From [Phialemoniopsis] sp. UDSM-2020 (Eukaryota; Ascomycota; Sordariomycetes; Thyridiales; Thyridiaceae), in NCBI GenBank assembly GCA_018873225.1, contig JAEILZ010000007.1, positions 3,224,001 to 3,288,000 on the forward strand: DNA of 64,000 nt, read 5' to 3'. The notes under the pieces were generated by a model. The model was given only the letters and a program-made list of their open reading frames with translations. It did not search any database and was not told the origin of the DNA. Each line of letters begins with the position of its first letter. Within the stretch, counting starts at the first letter, position 1. The translations under genes were made by a program, and so were the position numbers. Below, one piece after another: positions 52,123 through 63,289 of this stretch.

Positions 52123-53648
52123 CTTCTCGATATGTGTTGTATTGATTGACTGTAGGAAGCCCTATGACCAAGACACGATCTGCAGATTTTACGATAAATG
52201 GCTTTCCTACATCGCATCATTGCCATCCTCGTAATTTGTGTGGGCTTTTATAGATTATTCGATGGTCTTCATGAACTGACCGCCGGCGTCCTGTTCCCCC
52301 GTCTGACAAGCATTGACAAACAAAACAAAACAAACTTCCTGGGGCTGAGGCCTAGACCAACGCCTATGCAATATTCGGCCTCGTTACCGGTTGTGTGACT
52401 TGAGCTGGTATCACAGCAGCTTGTGCTGAAAGTCGCGGATGCGGCTTTCAATGGCTAGTTCAACCTGGTTTCGTTTTGTTCAGCTATCGTTAGTTGTCAC
52501 GGGTAAGGAAACCGTCAGTCTCACACGGGCCGACCCGGTGCGGACGCGAAGAGCTAGAAAAGGCGTTGCAGGCGCCTCATTCTTCACCGCCAATCACGAC
52601 CACAGCACACGTCCTCAGCTCCAACCATTCATCCCATGACTCGTCGAAACCAGTCGCTCTTCACAACCCAGTCAAGGTTTCCCCTCCATTTGCGCGTCAC
52701 CCATGACGGGGACACTGTGAAGTCAACAAGATTTACTCATTGAAGAATAGCCCTTTGGTCAGCCATTTTCGCAACCGGAGGCAAATCATTCCGCCACCGT
52801 GTGGCGATGACATCTTCAACAGGTATGGCACAACTCAGCCTCAAAGGTTGATAGGTGTCCATTGACCCGCAGAGTCTCCCGACCAGGAGACCTTCGGCCT
52901 AATGAGCATCCTCTTCGGTTGATCATGGCTTTGGCCGTCGCAACATGAGTGCTCCGACTCAGCGTGGTCACTGTAATTTCTTGGCCAACTTTCAGATCCC
53001 CAGCCTTGAGCAGCGTGGGCAGCACTTACGCAGCCTTGGCATTTTCAACCATAGCCGGGCACGCCGCGCTTATGAAATTGACACGCATGATAAAGAATAA
53101 GAGAGTGACGCCTGACTGTATCAGATAAGACACATCTCAGCAAACATCAAGTCTAGACCGAATTTTGTACCCTGCTTAATAACTCGACTTTTATCTCAGC
53201 ACTGACCCACACACTGTTCCACAGGGCATGTTAGTGGAGTCCTACCCCGCATCTCGTAGTTAGCCAAGATCAGCGCGCTTCGAATCTCCCAAGAATAGAC
53301 TAGCTGGACATGATAGTTTACAACCCTTGGCAGGGGTTCTTCGTGGCATCAACAGGTCAGGCCAATCGCAGACGAGCAATGCAAGAACAATTAGGGGCAA
53401 CTACCTGCTATGACGGGTCTCGATACCGATAAAAGTTGACGATCTACCGGAGTTTGGAGGAGACTAGGCCATAGATCGTCTAGGCTCTGTCCATGTTGCT
53501 TGTAAGCAATGAGGATTGAGGTATATAAAACCTCATGGGTGATGTCTAAAACTGAAGGGAGTTCACTTCCCGAAATGAAGCCTCCTATGCGACTCTAGGA
53601 CGTCGCTTTGAAAATTTTCTCATCTGGCACGTACAAGAATCCGCCTCG
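52123..53648. promoter_or_regulatory. Long intergenic with TATA box before amidase
   Basis: About 1.5 kb without supportable coding. TATATAAAA at 53522-53530 sits some 120 bp before the amidase start and is a good TATA box candidate. Small ORFs here lack domain resemblance. Confidence 0.55.
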
Positions 53649-55688
53649 ATGTCACCTTTCTACAAGGCTTTGGTTATGCTTGTTGCGGCCACTACTACTT
53701 CTGCTTTATTTCAGTCAAATGGTGTCTCACTTCGCCTGAATGACATTGATTACTTTATACCGTCCTTTTCAGAAGGACAGGCAGTTGGAGACAATCCTGA
53801 ACTGAAGTCACTATCTCAGCAGTCTGGGTTCTCGCCGGTGACCATTGTCACTAAATCGCTCGATCACAACAATCCTTCTAGCCTTGAACTCGTTTTCTCT
53901 AATTGGGGGGAAGAAGACGACGTATGGCAAACTGGCTTTCTCGAGACGATACTCTATGCAGGCGCCAGCACGTCGTCTACCATAAATCTCACATCTTGCA
54001 ACAGTACCGCATCCGACATTTTGCCATTGAGTGATGGAGCAAAAGGACTCCCTTCCGGGCCATACTTCCTAAATGTCTACACAGGGGAAGTCCATCAAGC
54101 ATACCGACTCTACGATGATTTTGCTGGAGCCTTCACCGAGTCCCTTCTTCAAGGACCAGACGGCCAGTTTCAGACGCTCTCGGCCCAGGTAGCATCCTCT
54201 GCATCTGTCACAATTGGTGTGCCATCTCGTCTATACTTCAGGAGAACACCAGAAAAGCCCCTTGCTGGAGTCCGTGTCGGTGTCAAGGATATCTATGCCC
54301 TTAACGGAGTCAAAAACTCATATGGAAGCCGTGCCTGGTATGGTCTCCACCCACCAGCCAATACAACTTGTACAGCAATCCAGAACTTGATCGACGCAGG
54401 AGCTATTATTGTAGGGCTGCAAAAGCTGAGCCAATTTGCCAATGGAGAAACTCCGACGGCGGACTGGGTCGACTACCATGCGCCTTTCAATCCACGGGGT
54501 GACGGCTACCAGGACACGGCTTCTTCCTCGGCTGGGGCTGGTGCATCTATTGCGTCATACTCGTGGCTTGACCTCGCTGTTGGCTCCGATACGGGCGGCT
54601 CGATTCGGGGGCCGGCAAACAACCAGGGCGTCTTTGGTAATCGCCCTACTCATGGCCTTGTCAGCTTGGATCACGTTATGCCGCTCTCACCCAGCCTGGA
54701 TACTGCGGGCTTTCTCACCCGCGATCCCGATATCTGGGACGCAGCTAGTGCGGCTATGTACGGGGAGAATTACACATTGTACCGGGATGACAGCAGGCCC
54801 CTGTATCCTACGAAGCTGTATTTGCTCGACTTTCCGAGCACAAATACGTCAGACGCGCAAACGATACGAGATTTTGCAGCCACGTTAGCCGACTTTCTCA
54901 ACACGACCACAACTACCTTGGACCTTGACGCAGTGTGGGAGGAGACCGGCCCTGTTTCCATGAAGGGCCAGAGCATCCCACAGCTGCTGAACCTTACCTA
55001 CACTGCTCTCATCACTATGGATCAGATTGAACTGCTTCGCGACCCCTTCTTCAGGGACTATGCTGGTCAGTCTCCCATCATGACCCTTCCATCAAGCATT
55101 GCAGTCGCGCTCGGATCTCGACTGCGCGCTTCTTTTCCTGAATTACCAAGCTAACAAGCTATTCCTCTAACCACAGACGTTCATGACGGTCGCCTGCCCT
55201 TCGTCGACCCAGTCCCCTTGGCCCGTTGGGCATGGGGCGAGGCTCAACCCGAAACTACTCGGACCGAAGCGCTCGCGAACAAAACGCTCTTCATGGAGTG
55301 GTTCAACACGCACGTGCTCCCCGCGGATCCCGACCCTCGGACATGCTCATCGGCCATCGTGCTGCACACCGACAGCACGGGGTACTTCTCCAACCGCAAT
55401 CGGTACCTCAACCCTCCGGCCCTGCCGTTCGGGTTCTCCAACGGCGAGATCTCCGTGTTTGCCGAGGTGCCCGACGGCGTCTTCCCGCTGGGTCAGGTGG
55501 AGTACTGGAGCACGATCACAAACCATACGGAGTGGCACCCAGTCAGCGTGGATGTGATGGCTGCCAAGGGCTGCGACGGATTGATTGCGAGGTTGGCTAG
55601 GGATCTCGTCGCGGCGGGGATCTTGGCGGTGCCGCAGGTTGGGTCTGGGATGGACGGGGGAGAGATATTGCTCCGAAGACATGCGTGA
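53649..55688 (+). CDS. Secreted amidase-signature enzyme
   Basis: Amidase of the Ser-cisSer-Lys type, which hydrolyses amides by a nucleophilic serine. Two exons, 53649-55065 and 55177-55688, give 642 residues. A signal peptide (MSPFYKALVMLVAATTTSA) leads into an N-terminal domain of about 190 residues seen in other fungal amidases of this group. The catalytic core follows: GVRVGVKDIYALNG (Lys), DTASSSAGAGASIASY (cis-Ser) and LAVGSDTGGSIRGPANNQG with the nucleophile Ser. VGLQKLSQFANGE and TAGFLTRDPDIW lie between and after. The C-terminal exon has FMEWFNTHVLPADPD and ends KGCDGLIARLARDLVAAG. Many N-glycosylation sequons support secretion. The preserved triad suggests activity; substrate unknown. 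Confidence 0.9.
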
Positions 55689-56097
55689 TGTACTGAATCT
55701 TCACGGATTAGAAGTAAAAATCATAAACTCAAAACTCCCATTGACCACCTACTCAATTGCGAATTGCCAAGCATTTGCCCTAGATGGCCGTAAGTGAAGC
55801 AAACCAGCGGCTAATCACAGGATGGGGCACGCAACAGGCGGGCGGCCAGACCCGATGCTGTGGTACTGCAGAGCGGCTAAATGTATCTTGGCGCGACTGC
55901 TATATTATTACATCTATGAGAGTCGTGTTACCTCGCCCCAACCAACAGCATGCACCCCCTCATGTAGACTTCTTCATGCCCTGGCAATTCTAGAACTGTC
56001 ATCAATCTTCTTTGACTACAACTTTCCGGGCGTCCAGACCATGTGCAGACGGCCGCATCATGTCGCCTCTTTCTGATCATGAGAACTCGAACTCACG
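55689..56097. other. Intergenic
   Basis: Nothing recognised. Confidence 0.45.
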
Positions 56098-57028
56098 ATG
56101 ACATCTAGAACACAGCCACCAGCAACCACTCCAGCGCCACACTTCACCCTTGCCAGGCGACAGGACAATCCGCTCGGACTGCCGAGTTTCACGCCTGCAG
56201 ACTACTGTCTGGCCGAGACTCTTCTTAGAACAACGACATGTGGCAATGGGTTCCGATGCACCTACTATCAACTTGGCAAGCTCATCAGTGACGAGGCTTG
56301 TTTGCCGGGCTACAAACGACATCCAGCCACGCAGTGTCCCGTCTCTTACGAGGTCGTATCCTCATCACTGCAGAGAAATCCGAACACAGTTGGAGAGACT
56401 ACTACCACTCTAGTGTGCTGTCCGTCGTAAGTAGTCCCAAGACCCCATCCGGCCTCTCTTTACTTCAAGGATAATGCTTCTGACGCCATGCTTCATTATA
56501 ACCAGAGGATGGAACTTCGTATTTAGGGGCGTGCTCCCCTATGGCACCGAGACCGCTACTCTGACAGGGACGGGACCGCGGTTTGCCCTCAGTTGCGTGG
56601 CCTCCAGCTTAGGACCGGGTTCTACAACGCAGTTGACTGTCACTCCGACGTTGACGTCTGCGACCGAGATCACGACGGCGACGTTCAAGTACGGCTCGGA
56701 CTTCCTGGTGGCTACGCCGGTCTCTCTTCAGTACGTGGTAAAGGATGGCAAAACCACGTGTGTGCCGAACTGCAACACCCCTTGGAAGAGTGGCGACCCC
56801 TGGCCGACAGATTCCGGTCGACCGACTGAAACACCTGTCGGGGACCCTCAGCTGGAGACCGGGTGGAAGGGCTTAGTAGTTGGCCTCTCAGTTGGGATTG
56901 TGGTTGGCATATTTGCGCTAGTGTTACTGTGCTGGTGCGTATGCTATGCGCTGCGAGATGACGACACCTCTGGGCGAAGAGCAAGGCCTCAGAACGGGGG
57001 TATACCACTTGGCACCCGCAGAAATTAA
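56098..57028 (+). CDS. Single-pass membrane protein with Cys-containing ectodomain
   Basis: Two exons, 56098-56426 and 56506-57028, about 284 residues. Extracellular part begins without a typical signal peptide (TSRTQPPATTPAPHF), with Cys residues in YCLAETLLRTTTC, FRCTYY, CLPGYKRH, CPVSYE, LVCCPSGWNF; this Cys spacing is shared by uncharacterised fungal surface proteins. A Thr/Ser-rich part (TTQLTVTPTLTSATEITTATF) suggests O-glycosylation. One strong membrane helix, GLVVGLSVGIVVGIFALVLL, is followed by a short basic tail with GRRARPQNGGIPLGTRR. Possibly a surface sensor; function not known. A start at an upstream exon supplying a signal peptide cannot be excluded. Confidence 0.7.
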
Positions 57029-57388
57029 CGTTTGGTTTCGATGATGAGCAACGTGTCGCTACATGTATGTCGTGGGGCCTTACCGAAAGTGTCCTCTGTC
57101 GAACGATCGCAGTAAAGAAGTACGTTTCAAGGGAGAATGTACCCTAGTTGGTTTCGATGACACGATTAGCTTTATATATCTAATTCGATTGTGTCTTCTG
57201 AACTGCGATACGTGGAGGGAGTTGACTATCATGCAAAAGAAACTCATCACTGGAGGCTTAACATACCCAGTGATTCCTCGCAGCAGAGCACTCAAATAGA
57301 TCACGGGTCTCTGGCGTTTGCGAAAACCCCAAGATTGATATTGTGTGCGACCGTGATATCAAGTTGCAATGATTACATATGCAGCGGT
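57029..57388. other. Intergenic between convergent genes
   Basis: Nothing recognised. Confidence 0.4.
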
Positions 57389-58338
57389 CTAACTAGCCAT
57401 CCACTGGCCCCCATTTGCACTGACGAGGCATCCCGTCATCCATCCGCTCTCCGGCGAGCAGATCATGCCGATGATTCCGGCGATCTCCTCGGCATAGCCC
57501 GCGCGGCCACCGTACTTCTCGGCCATCTCCTTCTGCTCGTCCGAGTCCCACTCGCGAATGCCGCACAGCGGCGTCAGGGGATACCACATGGAAATGGCCT
57601 TCTTGGCATCCTCCGAGGCGTTGCGGAGCATGTCGGTCATGGTGGAGCTAGGGTTGCACGCGTTGACGGTGCAGTGCTCCTTGAGCTCGCGCGCCCACGT
57701 GCGGGTCATGGCCTCGAGCGCACCCTTGCTGCCGCCGTACAGCGTCAGGTACTCGAGCCCGACCTTGGACCCGACGCTCGACACGTTGACGATGCGCCCC
57801 GAGCGGTCGTTGGGCAGGAGCGGTCGGACGGCCTGCGTCAGCAGAATGGGGCCCAGGACGTTGATGCTGTAGACCTTGTGGAAGTCGTCGACGGTGACGG
57901 CCTCGAGGGGCACGGCGTGGAAGAGCGCGGCGCAGTTGACGAGGATGTCGACCTGCGGCTTGCCCGTCTTGGCGTTAGGCGGCATGTCGCTCTGCACGGT
58001 GGCGGCGACCTTGGCGCAGCCGTCGGGCGTGCTGAAGTCGGCGCGGACGGGGACGGCCTTGATGTTGTGGGCTTTGGAGAGCTGCTCGGCAAACTCGGCG
58101 GCGGGGCCGTCCGACCCTTCGGTCAGGTAGATGAGGACGACATTGGCGCCCTTGGAGGCGAGGTTCTGGGCCACGGCAGCACCAATACCTGTGTAGTATC
58201 TTGTTAGCACGGTATCTTGACAAGCAGTGGACACTTGCGAGACTCACTCCTCGAACCACCCGTGATCACAGCCGTCTTGCCCTCGTGGACCCGGTAGGGA
58301 GGGGCTTGCGTGATGGGTACAACCGTTTCTGCGGTCAT
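57389..58338 (-). CDS. Classical short-chain dehydrogenase/reductase
   Basis: Two exons, 58338 to about 58247 and about 58188-57389, about 295 residues. Exon 1 (MTAETVVPITQAPPYRVHEG) ends in the cofactor loop TGGSRS, which continues IGAAVAQNLA after the splice. LVNCAALF is the NAG-like block, INVLGPILLTQAVRPLL the helix E region and IVNVSSVGSKVGLEYLTLYGGSKGALEAM holds the catalytic Ser and the YxxxK pair. MICSPESGWMTGCLVSANGGQWM is the usual C-terminus. NADP(H)-dependent ketone reduction in the polyhydroxynaphthalene-reductase-like branch is likely. No linked secondary-metabolite backbone is visible, so its substrate is open. Confidence 0.88.
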
Positions 58339-60039
58339 GATGTCGGTTGGGTAAGCAGAAGGTGGGATTCGTTCCTGCAGCAAAAAGGGGCCAGTCAATC
58401 AGAATTGGTCGAATGTCGAGTCAAGTTTGGTACAACGAGAGGGTATGGTAATAAAACATGTACATGGGAGCCACGTGAGTTGATGTTGTCTGTTTCCGCC
58501 ACAAGCGGTGAGAAGAGAGGTCGGCAAGAGGTCGGCACATCGTCTCCAGAGGTCCATGCAGAAAGTTTGGTTGATGCCCCTGGGGTTCGGATGCTTCTGC
58601 ATGAATATGGAGACATTGGCTGAGATGAACCATTGAGAGGTCTGGGCGTGGGTATCCTGCCTGCGTCTGAAGCCAACTGAATTGACGTGAACTTGTTATT
58701 ACCTAATTCGTATGGTTATCCCGAACATCAAAATTTCTGTTCCGTTCATCGCTTGCCGTCTCGTATCCCTCCTTTTAAGGCTGGGAGCGGGCGCGTTGGA
58801 GGGTTCCCTTGCCAGAGAAACCTTGTAAAGTGGTTTGGAACCAACCTGGTGTTTAGCAATTGCAGAGCTCCCCTGTCAAACCCCCACATGTGCCGCACAG
58901 GCTAATCTTGTTGAAGTAAGATCTTCTGGACTGCCCTGCACGCAAGAGAGGCACAGACAGTGGAATCTTTCAGCATTAATGAGAATTTGCGAGCAACCAA
59001 CACTTTTTCGAAGATGTTGTCCGAAGAATGCCCAACTGCAAAATGGGCCAGCGTCTGTTTTTCACGCTGTGTCGTGACAACTGTCCTGCCATTGTTCTTG
59101 AGCAATCTGAATCTTAAATCACTGGAGAAAGGATGAGGCATCATTGACACTCAAGCGATTGAGCAGTATATTACCATGGACTTGGCTCGGTGGCACAGAA
59201 ATGTGGCACAGAATTGGCCCGGTCGGAATCCCCCGGTCCTAGCATACCGCACCGTTGCTTAGCCCATTGCCCTCGCATCGCGACCCCGGATCTCGCCTAC
59301 TTCGGCAAGCCTACAGTGTTTCGAATTGATTAATCTCCTTTGGGCGTATGGGGCTATATGGGGCTGATATATGTATGCTGAGTGGACGAACTGTCGTATG
59401 GGATCTGGACCAGCCCAGAACTGGACATGTTGTGGCAATGAAAATAAGAAATATTGCAGGATGTGCTTGATAACAAAGCTTAGTCCAGGGATTTTCCTAC
59501 TTGTATCGAAGGACAGTAACATCTGGGAAGATCTTCAAGAACTTGATTCTGCGTTTGGGCGATGGAATAAATCCCTCACGGGACCGGGGTCTCCTACCAA
59601 CGGCCAGAACCTGGAGATGCAAGAAGCAAAAGCTTTCACTGTGCATCTCACCATCTTCTAGTCGGTTTGAGAAGCATGTGGAGTAATGACAACAGAACAG
59701 ATATCAAAAACAATCCTCGCTGTTCTGTTCTGTATCTGCGAGTGTCTCTGTCGTGTGCGGCCCAGCAGTCCAGGCCAGTGTATCGGATTCTTCCAGTCGA
59801 GAGACCACATCTCATCTTGGAAGAATACAGAAAGATAGAAGTAGTGACACCTATTCATAGTTCTGAAATCATGTAATCTCATATATCCTGGTTGTCGGTC
59901 TGTATCGCCTGGGACTTGGCGAGGATGTACGTAGATCGCGCACGGCGCGTTCGCCCTTTCAGGTAGGAATATCGGGGACATAATGTGGGATGTCAGAACC
60001 TTGATACCCCTGTCCCCTGTCCCCCTAGCGGCGCGGCGT
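58339..60039. other. Long gene-poor stretch
   Basis: About 1.7 kb with only short ORFs lacking domain resemblance. The tract near 60010-60025 has the simple repeat CCCCTGTCCCCTGTCCCC. Confidence 0.55.
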
Positions 60040-60156
60040 GCGGATGAAAAATCCGCTCAACGGCTTCGCATTTGCGAAACCGCTCCCCTGTCAAGCTCAT
60101 TTGGTAAGCCACCACTAAGAAAACCTCTGTGCCTCTGGAGTTACCCATTAACGGGT
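60040..60156. repeat. Cluster of short hairpin-forming inverted repeats
   Basis: Three inverted repeats in about 120 bp: GCGGAT/ATCCGC with a 5-nt loop at 60040-60056; CGGCTTCGCA/TTGCGAAACCG (imperfect) at 60061-60082; ACCCATTAACGGGT (near-palindrome) at 60143-60156. No coding or known element was matched. It could be a remnant of a mobile element or a structured transcript. Confidence 0.4.
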
Positions 60157-60552
60157 CAGTTCGAGGAAAGTGGGCTCCGGACTGTCGGATCAACTTTTTC
60201 TTTTCCTTTTCGAGACCAATGTTTCTTTTGGAAGGATTGAGATGCCTTACGAAATCCCAGTCACGGCTTTGTAACGGCTTGTGTCGCCCAAGGACATCTT
60301 TGGTCAGGCAAGAATGAGTGGATCTAGGGCTGATCGTTTACACTGTTGCCGGCGAGACACTCGTAGGTGTCCTACATACCCGACCATTCGAGAAGCGATG
60401 TTGTACACGTACCGGCAGTGAGTGCCGATCTCCACCGGTACCAGCAAAGCATTGAAATACTCCTGCGGCCCGTTCTGTAGCCAAGAGTAGACTCGTGAGC
60501 CTCAGCCTCCAAACTTTAGCTATTTATTTCGTTGTCTTTTTCGCGAGTAACA
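60157..60552. other. Promoter region of the PTH11-like gene
   Basis: Nothing specific recognised. Confidence 0.4.
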
Positions 60553-61929
60553 ATGTCAACTACCGTGGACCCCAACCAGCGCTTTGTGCAGCTCGAAGGC
60601 ACAAGCCTTAGCTTGTTTGTGGTGTCTATCGCCGGCGGCTTTGTGTCGCTACTTGCGGTCGGCGGGAGGACATTGGTGCGACTTCAGGCAAGGACTTTCG
60701 GCTGGGACGATGGTCTGATGCTCGCTGGGTTGGTAAGCAGTGTCCGATACAATTGACAGCTTTGCTCTTTCTTTTGAGGGTTAACAACTCTGACTTAGAT
60801 CATCTATCTGGTTGATGTCGTTCTCGCCTGCATAGGGGCTCTGAGTGGCCTCGGAACTCGCAATGCCAACCTCAACGCAACAATGATGGTCGAATCGATC
60901 AAGTACCTCATGCTCTGGATGTTGCTTTACGTGCAAGCGCTTTGCCTGGTCAAGACGTCCATTTGCCTGACTCTCCTCCGAATCGCCTCCAGCATGCCAA
61001 AGCTGCGCATAGCCTGTTACAGCCTCCTCGGCCTCACCATCGCCACCTTTTGCACAACTTTCATCGGCATCCTGTTGCTGTGTCGCCCTGTCGCTGCCAA
61101 CTGGGATCAAAGCATCATCGCCGAGGGCCGTGGCGAGTGCTCTCCGATCAGCGCCATGTTGGGCCTGTCCTACACGTCAACTGCGAGCACGATTGCTACG
61201 GATCTGGCTTGTGCTGTCCTCCCGGCCTTCGTCCTTTGGCAGACACAAATGAAATTGTCCACGAAGATCATGGTCGCCATTGTTCTTTCTTTCGGCTCTT
61301 TGTGAGTTGTCCCCTTCTTCAATTATTGACAACGAGATTAAAGGTCTTTGGACCGATGAATGGCAACTAACTGGTGGTCAACAATCAAGTGCTTCCATCT
61401 CAACTATGATCCGTACTCCTTACATCGACGATTACAACCGCCCTACGGAAGACCTTGCCTGTGTGTTTCATCCCGAGCCTCTGAGTCTTTCAAGTTATTA
61501 CAACTTGCGCGCTAACACATTTCATTTACAGTCCATATCGGTAACATTCCTTTGTGGTCCAACGTCGAGACCGCCATCGGTCTGATCTGCGGTTCTCTTC
61601 CTGCTCTGCGCCAATTCTTCGTCCACCGGGACTCGAACAAGTCCTCATCCAATGGGCCCACCGACCTTTCCCACGGACTTCATCCGGGCTCGATGGGACT
61701 TGTCACTATTGGTGGCTCTGGTGGAGAGATGAAGAGCAAGGACCGCAAGGGTCTGAAGTCAAAGTTCGATGTCGAGGACGCTGGGCATGGGGACTGGGAA
61801 CGGCTCGACGAGGATACCAACTCGGACAGGGAGAGCACTGTTCCGATCCGTGGAATCCGTCGGGACATCACCTTCGACGTTGAGACATCCACGATGCCTG
61901 GGCACAAGAGTCGGCCGGCGCACCACTAA
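60553..61929 (+). CDS. Rhodopsin/PTH11-like integral membrane protein
   Basis: Seven-helix-type fungal membrane protein of the large family of PTH11-related putative receptors, here without a CFEM domain. The start at 60553 gives MSTTVDPNQRFVQLEG, then about seven helices from SLFVVSIAGGFVSLLAVGGR and GWDDGLMLAGL on. Motifs shared with the family: YVQALCLVKTSICLTLLRI, LLLCRPVAANWDQ, CSPISAMLGLSYT (Cys in extracellular loop), TDLACAVLPAFVLWQTQM and NIPLWSNVETAIGLICGSLPALR, rejoined over three or four introns (about 60735-60796, 61303-61390, 61461-61531). The cytoplasmic tail is hydrophilic and Ser/Asp/Lys-rich. Role in surface sensing is by family analogy only. Confidence 0.85.
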
Positions 61930-62182
61930 GGAGCTTTGTTGAGCAAGCATTGCTGGGACTTGACTCGCCATGGTCTGCACTATGACAGTTCCCTTGTCCG
62001 CTATGGCAGGGAACGTATTACTTTCAAGTGTGTACATCGTTGTTTTAAAATTAAATATCATGACTTGTAGAGGCACATGACAGTGTTGACGCCGGACCAG
62101 CGTGGTGCCAGATGGGGTGTCCAAATCCTACGTGTATTTGTATCTCAACCCATCTCGACTAGACAAAGAGGCATCCAGGTTG
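61930..62182. other. Short intergenic between convergent genes
   Basis: Nothing recognised. Confidence 0.4.
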
Positions 62183-63289
62183 TTAGAAGATTGCAACGGC
62201 ATTCGGTGGGCTTGCAACACCGCCGGGAATCTAGCTCGTTATTAGCATCGCCTTGACATTTCAAAGTCACAGTCCAAGAGATTAACTCACTTTGAGGGGC
62301 ACACTTGACACAAAGAAGGTCCAGCGCTGAAGTTCCTGACACTTCTCGGCCAACTGCTCGAGGAAGAACATCTCACCAATCGGGCATCCCCATCCTGACA
62401 GCAGACACTGGTGCATCAGACCGCTACCCTGAATGCCCGCCTCCCAAGTCACGCCATCCCACAAGTAGCCGGGCTCGACCTTTTCGTCCCGACCGGGGCC
62501 CCACTCAAATGCCGGGATGTCGGTGGCTACCGCCGCGAAGCCGGACTCCCAGAACCACTCGAGCATATCTCGGTGCGAATCGATGCCGATGAAGTCGCAA
62601 GGTCCGTTCGTGACCGACAAGGCTTTGGCCTCATCCAATGACAGCGCGAGGTATGCTTTGGTGAAACCTGACCGTACAAACAGAATGTCGCCTGTCCGAG
62701 GAGTCACTCCTTGCCACTCCGCAACCGCCTTGAGATCCTTGAGCAGAATTCTCGAAGACTTGAAAGGCGTCGTCTTCTTTCCGTGCTTCTCGCACCACCC
62801 GACATAGTCAAGCAATATTCCACGGCCGACAATGCCGCCGTTCTCAACCCAGACGTTGATCCCGATGGTCTTTGACGAGTAAATTTCCTCCTTTGTCCTC
62901 CCGCCGTACCACTTGCGACTCTTCTGGTAGGCGAAATGCCTGAACCCGTCCCACTGGCTGCCGCACTGCGTGTTGAGCGTGACCTCGTCGTCGTTGATTG
63001 ACATGAGCGACTCGTCGCCAACGGGGAACATGTTGACCTTGACTGGGTTCCGGTCGAAAAAGGGTTCTGAGGGGCTGCCGATCTCCCAGTCGAGCGAGAC
63101 GCGCTGGCCAGTACGGATCTCCTTGGCGGCCTCAGCGACAACCTCCGGCGTCAGCATGTTCAGCGCGCCGAGCTCGTCGTTGGGGCCGTACAGACCCCAT
63201 GCATTGCCTGGGGGCCCGGACTTGTCCAGCGGCAGGGCAGAGAACGGCGGTCGTACGGGTATGGAGGACGACATGGTTGGAGATGACAA
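62183..63289 (-). CDS. Cyclase-family hydrolase (kynurenine-formamidase fold)
   Basis: Metal-dependent hydrolase of the cyclase superfamily. The main exon (63289 to about 62290) plus a short last exon give about 350 residues. The naive ORF ends SSVPLKVS; using the GTGAGT donor instead, the acceptor near 62230 adds IPGGVASPPNAVAIF and the stop at 62183, the standard C-terminus for the fungal subgroup. Motifs: GNAWGLYGPNDELGALNMLTP at the N-terminus; NTQCGSQWDGFRHF in the place of the HxGTHxDxPxH metal motif; FVRSGF; IGIDSHRDMLEWFWESGF; PAFEW; and MHQCLLSGWGCPIGEMFFLE. The first His of the motif is Gln, as in other fungal cyclases of this type. Possibly acts on cyclic amides or lactones. The start may be 63274 (second Met). 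Confidence 0.83.

Noticed and set aside
57191..58207. 338-codon ORF on the plus strand
   Set aside because: Antisense to the SDR gene, no recognisable domain.
59371..59661. 96-codon ORF with several Cys
   Set aside because: No signal peptide or domain, and no splice partners; judged chance ORF.
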